Shown here: one piece after another, positions 7,829 through 15,935 of the stretch | Layout of the letters: every line of letters begins with the position of its first letter | Position numbering within the stretch: the first letter of the stretch is position 1 | DNA from: an uncultured Endozoicomonas sp. | GTDB lineage: Bacteria; Pseudomonadota; Gammaproteobacteria; Pseudomonadales; Endozoicomonadaceae | DNA length: 38,966 bases | Assembly (NCBI GenBank): GCA_900299555.1 | Contig: OODV01000038.1 | Location: 1 to 38,966, forward strand | Direction: 5' to 3' | Program-made: the position numbers and the translations under genes | The notes under the pieces: generated by a model | Seen by the model: the letters and a program-made list of their open reading frames with translations, nothing else | Told to the model about the DNA's origin: nothing | The model's database searches: none

Positions 7829-8818
7829 ATGAAAATAAAAAAACTCGTAAGTGCAGCGGCATTGGTACTGGCCAGTGGTTCGGTAATGGCCAGCCAGCTG
7901 GATCCATCTCTGCCAGCGTATAATAAGTCCAGTGGCGTATCCGGCAATCTGTCATCCGTTGGTTCAGACACTCTGGCTAACCTGATGACACTCTGGGCTG
8001 AAGATTTCAAGCGCATTTATCCCAATGTGAATGTTCAGATTCAGGCTGCGGGTTCTTCTACTGCACCTCCCGCACTGACAGAAAGTACCTCAAACTTTGG
8101 CCCCATGAGCCGGAAAATGAAGGACAAAGAGCTGGAAGCCTTTGAGAAGAGGCATGGTTACAAGCCTACGGCCGTTCCTGTAGCCATTGATGCGCTGGCG
8201 GTCTTTGTGAACAAAGATAACCCCATCAAAGGCCTGACCATGGCCGAAGTGGATGCGATTTTCTCATCAACCCTTAAGTGCGGCGCAGACAGTGAAGTAA
8301 AGACCTGGGGTGATATCGGTCTGAGTGGATCCTGGACGAACCGCTCTGTGCAGCTTTACGGACGTAACTCGGTATCTGGTACTTATGGCTACTTCAAGAA
8401 GAAGGCTCTGTGTAAGGGGGATTTCAAAAACAGTGTGAATGAACAGCCTGGCTCTGCCTCTGTTGTTCAGTCTGTTTCTGCATCGCTGAATGGTATTGGC
8501 TACTCTGGCATTGGCTACAAAACTTCCAGCGTTAGAACGGTTGCTCTGGCAAAGAAAGAGGGGCAGGCTTTCGTAGAAGCGACGCCGCTGAATGCCGTTG
8601 ATGGCAGTTATCCTCTGTCGCGTTTCCTCTACGTGTATGTGAATAAGCAGCCTAACAAGCCATTGTCTCCACTTGAGCGCGAATTTGTTAAGTTGGTGCT
8701 TTCTAAACAGGGGCAGGAAGTGGTTGTGAAGGATGGTTATATCCCTCTGCCCGGGAAGGTTGTCGATAAATACCTCGTTCAGCTTGGGCTTGATAATACG
8801 ACAGTTGCCAGTAAGTAA
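7829..8818 (+). CDS. pstS: Periplasmic phosphate-binding protein PstS
   Basis: About 329 aa, with a Sec signal peptide ([20 protein letters not shown], cleavage before SQLDP). The mature part has Pseudomonas-type PstS features: [44 protein letters not shown], the phosphate-ligand loop [14 protein letters not shown], and [10 protein letters not shown]. It delivers phosphate to the PstCA permease in the inner membrane. Two ATGs are adjacent (7826 and 7829); I prefer the second because GGAGAG at 7817-7822 is better spaced for it. A Pho-box-like element lies about 115 nt upstream. The rest of the system, pstCAB-phoU, lies about 13 kb downstream, which is unusual for one replicon segment. The stop is only 4 bp from the convergent gene. 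Confidence 0.95.
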   Translation: MKIKKLVSAAALVLASGSVMASQLDPSLPAYNKSSGVSGNLSSVGSDTLANLMTLWAEDFKRIYPNVNVQIQAAGSSTAPPALTESTSNFGPMSRKMKDKELEAFEKRHGYKPTAVPVAIDALAVFVNKDNPIKGLTMAEVDAIFSSTLKCGADSEVKTWGDIGLSGSWTNRSVQLYGRNSVSGTYGYFKKKALCKGDFKNSVNEQPGSASVVQSVSASLNGIGYSGIGYKTSSVRTVALAKKEGQAFVEATPLNAVDGSYPLSRFLYVYVNKQPNKPLSPLEREFVKLVLSKQGQEVVVKDGYIPLPGKVVDKYLVQLGLDNTTVASK

Positions 8819-8822
8819 CCGG

Positions 8823-10094
8823 CTAACTGATTTTAACAATGCCTATTGTCATATCTTCTCCGGAGTTACTATAGGCAGGGATTAGGCTTGTTAACTTATT
8901 AAAGACGATATTGCCATCAATCATGGAAACCACAAGTCCCGCACCAAGGTAAAATACAGCATGGCAAGGTTTTCCGTTGGTATACATATATAGCGGGTGA
9001 AAAAATGGGAGCTTGTCAAGCTCGGGCTTTATTTCTTCAAGAGAGCCTTGCTTGTCCAAGGGTAAGCAAGGATCTGCGGTTGTTGCTCCTGAATGAATGA
9101 ATTGCACAAAATTCCAGCACTGCAGAGGAATCACTCTATCCTCTGGGAAATATCTCTGTTTTATTTCGTTACGGCCAAGTGCTGTAAACTCACTGAAACG
9201 CTGTGCCCGATCTCCAGTTAATCTTCCTAATTGTATATTTTCTGCCTGGAAGCTAAAGGTTTTGGCTTGCTCGAAATCCGCTTTGAAGTGAGACCGATGA
9301 CAATTGCCTAACAGGTGAAAATTATCATTGGTTCTTTCTATACGAACGGGTGTAATTGCAAAGTTGTGTAGACAACCAAACTGATTTGTGAGCCGTTCGT
9401 TGTTTGGTGCAAGCATTAACTGAGTTTCCCCTGAAGGCTGCTCTTGTCCATAGTATGTGCCATTCCAGAAATTACCTTTCATCCATGAGGCTAAGCTAGC
9501 TTGATAAAGAGGGGAGCAAATGTAGTCGTATCCTTTTTTTTGGGTGACTACCTCAGGTTCATTGATAGGAATGATAGCAAGGCTTATGTAATAATCCCAT
9601 AGAAAGCAGGCTTGATTCAGTTTTTCCTGGATTAATGATTTCACGAAATCATTATGTGGCTCAAATTGATAATATTGTATCAGTGCATTATGGGCCTTTC
9701 TAAGCTGATACATTCTATGCCTTTCCGGGTCATCATTTTTGCACTCCAGGCACTTTGTTGGCGAATCTTCATTTAATAAGGAGTTTACAAATTCAAATAG
9801 GTCATTTAACTGCTTCAACTTTTCTGATTCAGTTACATGAAGTATTGCATCAAATGGTACGTTTTTTAGGTGATATTTCTCAATTTTTCTTTCAATAGTT
9901 AATTTTTTCGGAATAACTGGGTCAATTGCAGAGCAATTTGTCGTATCTTCTGTAAGCACCTCAGCTAGATTAATATGAATATTTGGGGTGTTTACATTGG
10001 AGCATCTATCAGATGGTGAGATTTGAGATAAGTCTAACTCACCCATGAGTCTGGTGATATTTGCCGCTTTTTGGTCGGTGCTATTTGGTGTCAT
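8823..10094 (-). CDS. Unknown protein with possible NlpC/P60-like C-terminus
   Basis: A 423-aa protein that I do not recognise by name. It has no signal peptide or membrane helix. The N-terminal half is polar and Cys-containing (including CLECKNDDPERH, 115-126), and the middle has QLRKAHNALIQYY and aromatic-rich NFWNGTYYG. The C-terminal part has QCWNFVQFIHSG (C326) followed about 52 residues later by CHAVFYLGAGLVVSMIDG (H378). That order and these surroundings resemble the Cys and His blocks of NlpC/P60-type papain-like enzymes (CSGFVQ ... HVGIYLG). This is motif-level inference only. It lies 161 bp downstream of the transsulfuration operon on the same strand and meets pstS 3'-end to 3'-end. 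It is AT-rich with low-frequency codons, suggesting an accessory gene. Confidence 0.75.
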   Translation of the reverse strand: MTPNSTDQKAANITRLMGELDLSQISPSDRCSNVNTPNIHINLAEVLTEDTTNCSAIDPVIPKKLTIERKIEKYHLKNVPFDAILHVTESEKLKQLNDLFEFVNSLLNEDSPTKCLECKNDDPERHRMYQLRKAHNALIQYYQFEPHNDFVKSLIQEKLNQACFLWDYYISLAIIPINEPEVVTQKKGYDYICSPLYQASLASWMKGNFWNGTYYGQEQPSGETQLMLAPNNERLTNQFGCLHNFAITPVRIERTNDNFHLLGNCHRSHFKADFEQAKTFSFQAENIQLGRLTGDRAQRFSEFTALGRNEIKQRYFPEDRVIPLQCWNFVQFIHSGATTADPCLPLDKQGSLEEIKPELDKLPFFHPLYMYTNGKPCHAVFYLGAGLVVSMIDGNIVFNKLTSLIPAYSNSGEDMTIGIVKIS

Positions 10095-10214
10095 TCTCTT
10101 GCCTACGTGTGGAGTAGTTGATTCTGATATTGGCCTTTATAGAAAAAAATATAAGTGTAATTTTTTATACAAAGTACTTGTTTTTCAATTATCTTTATTT
10201 GGCTGACATGGTCC

Positions 10215-10256
10215 CTAACCATTTGGTTAGCAGTGCTATGCATTCAACATGAATGC
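10215..10256. repeat. Two adjacent short hairpins after the transsulfuration operon
   Basis: CTAACCATTTGGTTAG (10215-10230) is a near-perfect palindrome. GCATTCA/TGAATGC (10240-10246 and 10250-10256) forms a second stem with a 3-nt loop that touches the end of the lyase gene. They may define its 3' end, though no U tract follows. Confidence 0.35.
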
Positions 10257-11425
10257 TAAAAATAAGCACCAGACAACGCTCTATCAAGATCCTCTTTGAG
10301 GTCACGAATATCTTCTATTCCAACCGAGAGACGGATCAGGTTGTCGTGAATACCAATCTGTCTGCGGGTCTCGGGAGGGATGCTGGCATGGGTCATAATG
10401 GCTGGCTGCTCAGCCAGGCTCTCTACCCCCCCAAGACTTTCAGCCAGAGTGAATACCTTCAGTCTGGAGAAAAAGCGTGAGGTTTCCTCAAGTGGTCCCT
10501 TTATTAACACGGAAATGATTCCGCTAAACCCTGTCATTTGTCGCTTAGCTAAATCATGCTGTGGATAACTTCTTAAGCCGGGATAAATTACACTCTCTAC
10601 CTGCTGGTGGCTTTCCAGCCATTCGGCCAATTGTTGAGCATTATCGTTATGGGCCTGCATGCGTAATGCCAGCGTCTTGATGCCACGCAATGCCAGATAG
10701 CTGTCAAATGGGCTTGCAATACTGCCAATGGAATTCTGCAGGAACGTCATTTGGTCATTGAGCTCAGGATCATCACCAATAATCACTGCACCACCAATGA
10801 TGTCAGAATGACCGTTCAGATATTTGGTGGTTGAGTGCACGACAATGTCCGCCCCAAGATTCAGTGGTTGCTGATTAAATGGGGTAGCAAAGGTGTTATC
10901 CACAACGACCCGAATGTTTCGTTTCCGGGCCAGGTCACAGATGGCTTCAATATCAACCAGTTTAAGTAGAGGGTTGGTTGGGCTCTCTATCCAGATCATT
11001 CGGGTATTGTTTTGAATGGCTCTCTGAAAAGCCTGTGGGGCAGACATATCAATAAAGCTGAATGACAAACCGGCACTTCTTCTGCGTACCTGATCAAACA
11101 AGCGAAAAGAGCCACCATACAGGTCATCCATGGCAATCACATGGTCTCCGTGATTGAGCAGCTCAAGAACGGTGGCAATAGCGGCCAGACCTGAGGCAAA
11201 GGCATAGCCTTTCCGGCCATTTTCCAGGCTGGCGAGCAGGCGCTCAAGGGCAAAACGGGTGGGGTTATGGCTTCTGGAGTATTCAAACCCGGTGTGTTGC
11301 CCGGGAGCCTGCTGTGCATAGGTGGACGAGGTCACAATAGCAGGCATAACCGCACCGGTAACCGGATCAAGCTCCTGGCCACCATGAATGGTACGGGTAG
11401 AAAAGCGCATGTTTTTAGTGGTCAT
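10256..11425 (-). CDS. Cystathionine gamma-lyase/beta-lyase family enzyme
   Basis: A 389-aa Cys/Met-metabolism PLP enzyme of normal length. It shows FEYSRSHNPTR (47-57) for cofactor-phosphate and substrate binding, YAFASGLAAI (74-83), ESPTNPLLKL (147-156), the VVDNTFATP block (174-182) carrying the cofactor aspartate, and the Schiff-base lysine in HSTTKYLNGHSD (K201). The C-terminal SLGGVESLAEQPAIMTHAS and LIRLSVGIEDIRDLKEDL blocks are typical. The family includes cystathionine gamma-synthase, beta-lyase and gamma-lyase. Pairing with a cystathionine beta-synthase-like gene favours gamma-lyase, i.e. cystathionine to cysteine, as in MccB (inference). Its ATG overlaps the stop of the upstream gene by 4 bp, so the two are coupled. 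Confidence 0.93.
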   Translation of the reverse strand: MTTKNMRFSTRTIHGGQELDPVTGAVMPAIVTSSTYAQQAPGQHTGFEYSRSHNPTRFALERLLASLENGRKGYAFASGLAAIATVLELLNHGDHVIAMDDLYGGSFRLFDQVRRRSAGLSFSFIDMSAPQAFQRAIQNNTRMIWIESPTNPLLKLVDIEAICDLARKRNIRVVVDNTFATPFNQQPLNLGADIVVHSTTKYLNGHSDIIGGAVIIGDDPELNDQMTFLQNSIGSIASPFDSYLALRGIKTLALRMQAHNDNAQQLAEWLESHQQVESVIYPGLRSYPQHDLAKRQMTGFSGIISVLIKGPLEETSRFFSRLKVFTLAESLGGVESLAEQPAIMTHASIPPETRRQIGIHDNLIRLSVGIEDIRDLKEDLDRALSGAYF

Positions 11426-12405
11426 ATGCTGTCCAGTTCTCCTGTCAGGTGATGCTGTTCAAGCCACTGATGATTAAATGCCTTGGATAGATAGCGGTAG
11501 CCAGTGTCACAGGCAAGGGTAACCACGGTTTTAGGGGTGGTCTGTTGCTGGCAATATTGCAGTGCCGCCGCCAGCAGAACACCTGTTGAGGTGCCCGCCA
11601 GAATCAGTGCCCTGTTAAAGAGTGCTCTTGTATGCCTGAATGCATCTTGATCTGAAATAGTGAAGGCTTGATCAGCAAGAGACAGATCGCAGTTATCAGG
11701 GACAAAGTCTTCTCCGATCCCTTCGACCAGCCAGCTACCGGGCGTTTTTTCTGGAACGTTGTTGACCTTATCTGCCAGCAACGAACCTTCGGGATCTGCC
11801 AGAATCAGTTCTACTCTTGGCTTTTGAGCTTTCAGATAGCGACCGGCACCGGTCAATGTGCCTCCGGTACCCACACCACAGACAAACGCATCTACCTTGC
11901 CTGCGGTTTGCTGCCAGATTTCCGGACCAGTGGTTTTGAAATGGGCTTCAATATTTGCCTTATTGGCAAACTGGTTGGTGTAAAAGTATCCCTTCTGCTG
12001 ACTGAGTGTTTCTGCCAGATCCAGATAATAGTCAGGGTGTCCACGGCTAACATCTGAACGGGTGAGAATCACGTTAGCACCCATCATCTTGAGTAGATCT
12101 ATTTTCTCCTGACTCATTTTGTCAGGTATGACCGTATTCATCTGATAACCCTTGGCGCGGCAAATGGCTGAGAGGCTTATGCCGGTATTACCTGCAGTTG
12201 CTTCAATAATCTCCTGCCCGGGCTTCAGTTCTCCCTTGCTCTCGGCTGTGTTGATAATGCTCAGCGCCGTTCTGTCTTTGATAGAGCCGTTGGGGTTGTT
12301 GCATTCCAGTTTGATGTATAGCTGGCAGCAGCCAGTGTCAAAGTGGGTCAGCCGGATAAGTGGGGTATTGCCGATCAGATCTAGTATTGATGTTTTTTGA
12401 GTCAT
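11422..12405 (-). CDS. Cysteine synthase/cystathionine beta-synthase family enzyme
   Basis: A fold-type II PLP enzyme, 327 aa from ATG 12405. A TTG at 12450 would add 15 residues that do not resemble the family N-terminus, whereas MTQKTSILDLIGNTPLIRL does. Key features are the Schiff-base lysine in NPNGSIKDRTA (K43), EATAGNTGISL (N73), and the phosphate-binding GTGGTLTG (about 179-186). There is no C-terminal CBS regulatory domain, so it has the size of bacterial OAS sulfhydrylases and of MccA-type cystathionine beta-synthases. With the coupled downstream lyase it most likely makes cystathionine from homocysteine and (O-acetyl)serine, a reverse-transsulfuration route to cysteine. Plain cysteine synthase activity remains possible. 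Confidence 0.9.
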   Translation of the reverse strand: MTQKTSILDLIGNTPLIRLTHFDTGCCQLYIKLECNNPNGSIKDRTALSIINTAESKGELKPGQEIIEATAGNTGISLSAICRAKGYQMNTVIPDKMSQEKIDLLKMMGANVILTRSDVSRGHPDYYLDLAETLSQQKGYFYTNQFANKANIEAHFKTTGPEIWQQTAGKVDAFVCGVGTGGTLTGAGRYLKAQKPRVELILADPEGSLLADKVNNVPEKTPGSWLVEGIGEDFVPDNCDLSLADQAFTISDQDAFRHTRALFNRALILAGTSTGVLLAAALQYCQQQTTPKTVVTLACDTGYRYLSKAFNHQWLEQHHLTGELDSI

Positions 12406-12695
12406 ACATGTGGTAACCAACAGTTGTACTGGCGACCACAGTATTGGCAAAAATGGAGAGTGGCTTGGAATGGATTGTTTTAACGATATAGCTGAGTAGC
12501 GATTTTGTCTGATCTTCGATCAACCAGTTGTGTGGAGAAAATGACGGAGTATTTATAGGAATAAATTGCAAAAACAAGGCTGCAATAAAAAAATGTCAAT
12601 TATTTATACGTATAGCTCTGTCGTGTCTCGAAATCAGATGTTTTTTGGGTAGTGGTTTTTACGCAGTTTGTCGTAATAACATAGCCATAATGCGT
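12406..12695. other. Divergent intergenic region, no gene seen
   Basis: AT-rich DNA between the transsulfuration operon (minus) and the first barrel gene (plus). It contains the palindrome TATACGTATA (12605-12614) and a minus-strand TTGACA near 12596-12601, but I could not assign a convincing -10. No ORF worth calling. Confidence 0.4.
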
Positions 12696-12731
12696 ACTCT
12701 GTCATAAATCAGTTACAGAGTCTGATATGAC
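12696..12731 (+). promoter_or_regulatory. 23-bp motif (Pho-box-like, with dyad) upstream of barrel gene 1
   Basis: ACTCTGTCAT-N5-AGTTACAG (12696-12718), followed by TATGAC (12726-12731). The same motif, with 20 of 23 positions identical, is at 18494-18516. It contains CTGTCAT-AAAT-CAGTTAC, which resembles a degenerate Pho box, and also the inverted repeat ACTCTGT/ACAGAGT. The binding protein is unknown; PhoB is one candidate. Confidence 0.4.
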
Positions 12732-12838
12732 CTCTTTTTTTTAAAGTGTGAAACTAGTCTCGACTTCATAGCGAAGTCAACACAAATAGAACACACACAA
12801 GCATTGAATAAACTTATAAATCTTAGTGAGGTCACACA

Positions 12839-13396
12839 ATGAAAAAGATTACTACTATTGCTGCTGCCGTTATTGTTGCCACTTTATCTTCAACAGCCAT
12901 GGCCGGTGAATGGTTTGCTGGTATCGAAGGTGGTAAAGCTTATAACAAAGCAGAAATTAAAGAGATTGTTTCCGACGATAAAGCAAAGAGTAAGTTTTAT
13001 GGTGTAAGAGCTGGTAAATATCTGGATGATAATATTCGGGTTTATGGAACTCTGAGCAAGAACAAATTCAAAGAGATCAATGATAACGCGGGTGGAAAAT
13101 TTATTAAGAACCAGAAAAGCCTGATGTTATCTAGTGACTATGTATTTATGGAAGATTCTTCTATTCGGCCATTTGTTGGTGGTTCTCTCGGAGCCACACG
13201 CGTTGGTATTGCTGGAAAAAGCACGAGGGGTCTCGCTTATGGTGCACAAGCTGGTGTGATGTTTCAGGCAGGACCGGTAGATATGGAGATAGGTGCAAAA
13301 TATATTGGTAATAACGCAAAGGTAAAAAAGGATGGTATGCAAGCTAAGTTGAAAAACTCTCGACAGGCATACTTGTCTGCATCTTATCGCTTCTGA
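12839..13396 (+). CDS. Small exported beta-barrel-type protein, paralogue 1
   Basis: 185 aa. A clear signal peptide (KKITTIAAAVIVATLSSTAMA, then GEWFAG) is followed by short alternating hydrophobic strands and polar turns, and the protein ends in ...AYLSASYRF. A C-terminal aromatic residue is typical of outer-membrane barrels folded by BamA. It resembles small OmpA/opacity-type 8-stranded barrels (FYGVRAGKYLDDNIRVYGTL, RPFVGGSLGATRVG, LAYGAQAGVMFQAGPVDMEIGAKY). The exact role, such as adhesion, stability or pore, cannot be told. GAGG precedes the ATG at good spacing. The next gene is a tandem paralogue with a nearly identical core. Confidence 0.82.
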   Translation: MKKITTIAAAVIVATLSSTAMAGEWFAGIEGGKAYNKAEIKEIVSDDKAKSKFYGVRAGKYLDDNIRVYGTLSKNKFKEINDNAGGKFIKNQKSLMLSSDYVFMEDSSIRPFVGGSLGATRVGIAGKSTRGLAYGAQAGVMFQAGPVDMEIGAKYIGNNAKVKKDGMQAKLKNSRQAYLSASYRF

Positions 13397-13560
13397 TTGA
13401 TTATTGTGTGGTGTGTGGGAGAGAGATGGAATTTTCTCCATTTTTCATTAGCTGCATTCAATAGCTGATGGAATCAACAAATTAATATTTCATATTTAAA
13501 ATTTATCAAGACGCTACTTATAAAAGTATCTTGCGATCAAAACTGTATTGGGGAATTCAA

Positions 13561-14169
13561 ATGAAAAAGATAATGATCATTGCTGCAGCTATCACTGTTG
13601 CCACTTTGTCTTCAACTGCAATGGCCGGTGACTGGTTTGTTGGTTTGGAAGGTGGTAAGGCCAAGAATAATATTTCTGCAAGTGGTACTGTATATGATGG
13701 ATTTTCAGAACAAGATTTATCAGGATCTGTATCTGATAAAAAAGCAAAAAGTAAGTTTTATGGTGTAAGAGTAGGTAAGTACCTGGATGATAATGTCCGT
13801 GTGTATGGAACCCTGAGTAAAAACAAGTTTAAACCTTCTAAAGTTGAAGGTGAAAAGCTTGTTAACAGCCAGAAAAGTTTGATGTTATCCAGTGATTATG
13901 TGTTTATGAAAGACTCTTCCATCAGGCCTTTTGCCGGCGTTTCTCTCGGTGCGACTCGGGTTGGCGCTTTTGGGAAGAATAAAACAGCACTGGCTTATGG
14001 TGCCCAGGCGGGTGTGATGTTCCAGGCTGGCCCAGTAGATATGGAGCTTGGTATGAAATACCTTGGCAATAATGCCAAAGTGAAGATTGATAGACCTGGA
14101 GAAGCCAAAGGAGAAGTGAAATTTAACAACTCACGTCAGGCTTATCTCTCTGCGTCCTACCGCTTCTAA
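13561..14169 (+). CDS. Small exported beta-barrel-type protein, paralogue 2
   Basis: 202 aa from ATG 13561, chosen because GGGGA precedes it and the signal peptide (KKIMIIAAAITVATLSSTAMA) then begins at residue 2; a TTG at 13531 would add 10 residues. It is a tandem duplicate of the preceding gene: KAKSKFYGVR.GKYLDDN.RVYGTLSKNKFK, QKSLMLSSDYVFM.DSSIRPF and AYGAQAGVMFQAGPVDME are shared. The differences cluster in loop-like segments, including an insertion rich in Ser, Gly and Asp near residues 35-55 and a longer loop before the last strand. It ends in SASYRF. It lies 164 bp after paralogue 1, so it may have its own promoter. Confidence 0.82.
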   Translation: MKKIMIIAAAITVATLSSTAMAGDWFVGLEGGKAKNNISASGTVYDGFSEQDLSGSVSDKKAKSKFYGVRVGKYLDDNVRVYGTLSKNKFKPSKVEGEKLVNSQKSLMLSSDYVFMKDSSIRPFAGVSLGATRVGAFGKNKTALAYGAQAGVMFQAGPVDMELGMKYLGNNAKVKIDRPGEAKGEVKFNNSRQAYLSASYRF

Positions 14170-14251
14170 TAGCCAGTTGATGTGAGAGAAAAGGATTTCT
14201 CTCAGAAAAATGCTTATTTCATAGTGCGAATATAAATAAAGATTACTCATT

Positions 14252-15013
14252 ATGAACCTTAAAAAAGCCACTATCGTGGTTATAGCTTTATATGTCTTAG
14301 TTTCATGCTCCCTGTTACACGCTGATCAGCAGTCGAGTCCAGATCCTGCGGATTTAACCAGTGCCCAGAGTTTTATATGGGCACAGGGAGGAATGTCCAG
14401 CTCCAAGGCAGAAGGTAATCGCACCAGTACAGGTGTTGGTAAATTGACAGGAGGGATTTCAGGTGCTTTCAATGAGAGTTCACAATACCTTGGTCTTCTT
14501 GAGCAGGGTTTTAATAATGATGGCACTGCCGATACTCGGGGTCGTCTTTTTACTGTGTTTGATACAGGAAATAATCTGGTCTCTAATATAGGTGTTTCCG
14601 TTGACTATATCCGCAATGCTAAGTCAAAAGATACCACAACCGCATTTGGTATTATTGGAAAGGTTGAAACGCCGGTTGACTGGATGACGATTTTCCCAAA
14701 CCTGGCATTGGTGGAATCAAAAATAAAAGGAGAAGGCCAGGATTTGAAGAGTAAAGGCTATCAATTTAATCTGTTTAACAGTTTTTATATCGGCGATAGC
14801 GGATTGTACTCAATGGTTTCTCCTCAATATACAAAGCTGAAAGACCTTTCTACAAAAAAACTGGAAATTTCTTTTGGTGGACCATTAACAGACAGTGGTA
14901 AAACTTGGTGGGATATAAAAGCTGGATATACTAAGTTTGAAGGTAAAAGATTATTGCGAGGTATGAGAGTAGAAGAAGCAGATTTAATGGTTGGTATCAG
15001 TCATTACTTCTAG
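14252..15013 (+). CDS. Exported outer-membrane-type protein
   Basis: 253 aa with a hydrophobic N-terminal signal segment (KKATIVVIALYVLVSCSLLHA). VSCSLL might be read as a lipobox, but position +1 is then Cys-Ser-Leu and ordinary cleavage after LLHA is equally plausible. The rest alternates strands and loops (LGLLEQGFNNDG, FNLFNSFYIGDSGLYSMVSPQYTKL, WWDIKAGYTKFEGK) and ends in MVGISHYF, a barrel-like C-terminus. It is not obviously homologous to the two preceding barrel genes but lies 82 bp after them on the same strand, with a strong terminator downstream, so the three may be partly co-transcribed. No specific function can be given. Confidence 0.75.
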   Translation: MNLKKATIVVIALYVLVSCSLLHADQQSSPDPADLTSAQSFIWAQGGMSSSKAEGNRTSTGVGKLTGGISGAFNESSQYLGLLEQGFNNDGTADTRGRLFTVFDTGNNLVSNIGVSVDYIRNAKSKDTTTAFGIIGKVETPVDWMTIFPNLALVESKIKGEGQDLKSKGYQFNLFNSFYIGDSGLYSMVSPQYTKLKDLSTKKLEISFGGPLTDSGKTWWDIKAGYTKFEGKRLLRGMRVEEADLMVGISHYF

Positions 15014-15074
15014 CAATTCTCGTTTCTACACAAATTGCATTTATTGCCAGCGTAATTTATTCCATGACTAAAGC

Positions 15075-15107
15075 GCCTGATCATAGTAATGATCAGGCTT
15101 TTTTTTT
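15075..15107 (+). terminator. Strong rho-independent terminator
   Basis: GCCTGATCA (15075-15083) and TGATCAGGC (15090-15098) form a perfect 9-bp stem with a 6-nt loop, followed by nine T residues (15099-15107). It ends the barrel-gene cluster. Confidence 0.92.
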
Positions 15108-15144
15108 GTTCGTGAAGATATGGATTTGATATGACGAAATAGTG

Positions 15145-15304
15145 ATACCAATTGCACTTTCTAACTTGCTATTGCGCTGACGGCCTGAAGCGTAATGCTG
15201 CGTTGAAGCTCCCCGCCATAGCTATAGCTATGACTCGTCACCTCGCCTTGCTTTACACTCCGGTCCCTCATGCTCATTACGGGTTTAGAAAGTTTAATGG
15301 GTAT
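15145..15304. mobile_element. 160-bp MITE-like element with imperfect terminal inverted repeats
   Basis: The left end ATACCAATTGCACTTTCTAA (15145-15164) matches the reverse complement of the right end at 15285-15304 at 17 of 20 positions. Both ends contain a TA dinucleotide in the position expected of IS630/Tc1-type target duplications. Inside are a perfect 16-bp palindrome, CATAGCTATAGCTATG (15217-15232), and CGTAATG/CATTACG arms (15191-15197, 15275-15281), so much of it could fold as a hairpin. The 62-codon frame running across it is probably not a gene. No second copy was noticed in this window. Confidence 0.5.
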
Positions 15305-15725
15305 GAGTGGTCGGATTGGTTGCGTTCATACCAGCTATAGCCTGCGCTAGGATGCATCACGAATCTACCTTTACTCATTTTCCCAAGGAGCTGCAGTCTA
15401 TCAGACCTTATCCATCACTAAGTTCAGATTCAGGTACTTCTGTGTACTGGGCTGCCACTGAAATCTTATATCTAGAATAGAGAAAGGATGCACCAATAAA
15501 GGCTGTGCTGATGTGGTCTGAGATAAAAGAATGGGAGGGGCATCAATAGAGGAATGTATCGTAATTTGGATGCCACTTCTCATCCAGTAACTTGATTCCA
15601 TGAGCAATTGGCTGAGAGGTAGCAAAAATTTTGAAACTGCCAGCGACCGCCCAGACCATCATAGTCTTCTTGAAGATAAAGCTGGATGGTATTGAGCGTG
15701 GGTGGGCAAGGGGAGATTCGAGATA
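15305..15725. other. Gene-free stretch, possible gene debris
   Basis: No complete gene. On the minus strand, short broken frames read like degraded protein. One runs about 15675-15575 (…IQLYLQEDYDGLGGRWQFQNF…) and is followed by a shifted 74-codon frame ending at 15401. I cannot assign a family, so this may be relic or chance. Confidence 0.3.
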
Positions 15726-15762
15726 AATAAGCCTGAGGGAATCGTTTCCCGACAGGCTTATT
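15726..15762. terminator. Hairpin terminator after the C45 reading frame
   Basis: AATAAGCCTG (15726-15735) pairs with CAGGCTTATT (15753-15762), with an inner GGGAA/TTCCC stem. On the minus strand it lies 6 nt beyond TAA at 15768-15770, the end of the extended C45 frame, rather than beyond the earlier TGA at 15936. This supports 15768 as the ancestral 3' end. Confidence 0.65.
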
Positions 15763-15767
15763 ATTTG

Positions 15768-15935
15768 TTATTGATATTTGAAGCGATAACTTTCCATTGG
15801 GATATTTCCCGGGTTACCCGGTGAGACATGATATTCAATGTATTCATCATCAATGTCGACGACGTGCCACAGGTTTGATGTCTCGACTTTTTCATCCACA
15901 GGCTTGTTGATGGGTTGTTGTGCAAACAGAGCCTC
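15768..15935 (-). pseudogene. In-frame continuation of the C45 gene beyond TGA (55 codons)
   Basis: Directly after the TGA at 15936-15938, the same frame continues for 55 sense codons: EALFAQQPINKPVDEKVETS..., ...NLWHVVDIDDEYIEYHVSPG..., ...NPGNIPMESYRFKYQ, then TAA. The peptide is well formed and low in rare residues, and ends at a terminator. It therefore looks like the genuine C-terminal end of the enzyme, cut off by a single nonsense change or read through. No separate start site with a ribosome binding site is visible. Confidence 0.7.

Noticed and set aside
12699..12718. LexA box (CTGT...ACAG)
   Set aside because: The two halves are separated by 12 bases, whereas LexA sites have 8.
15152..15340. 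62-codon plus-strand frame across the MITE-like element
   Set aside because: It spans the inverted-repeat structure, has no ribosome binding site or recognisable motif, and is better explained as DNA of the element.
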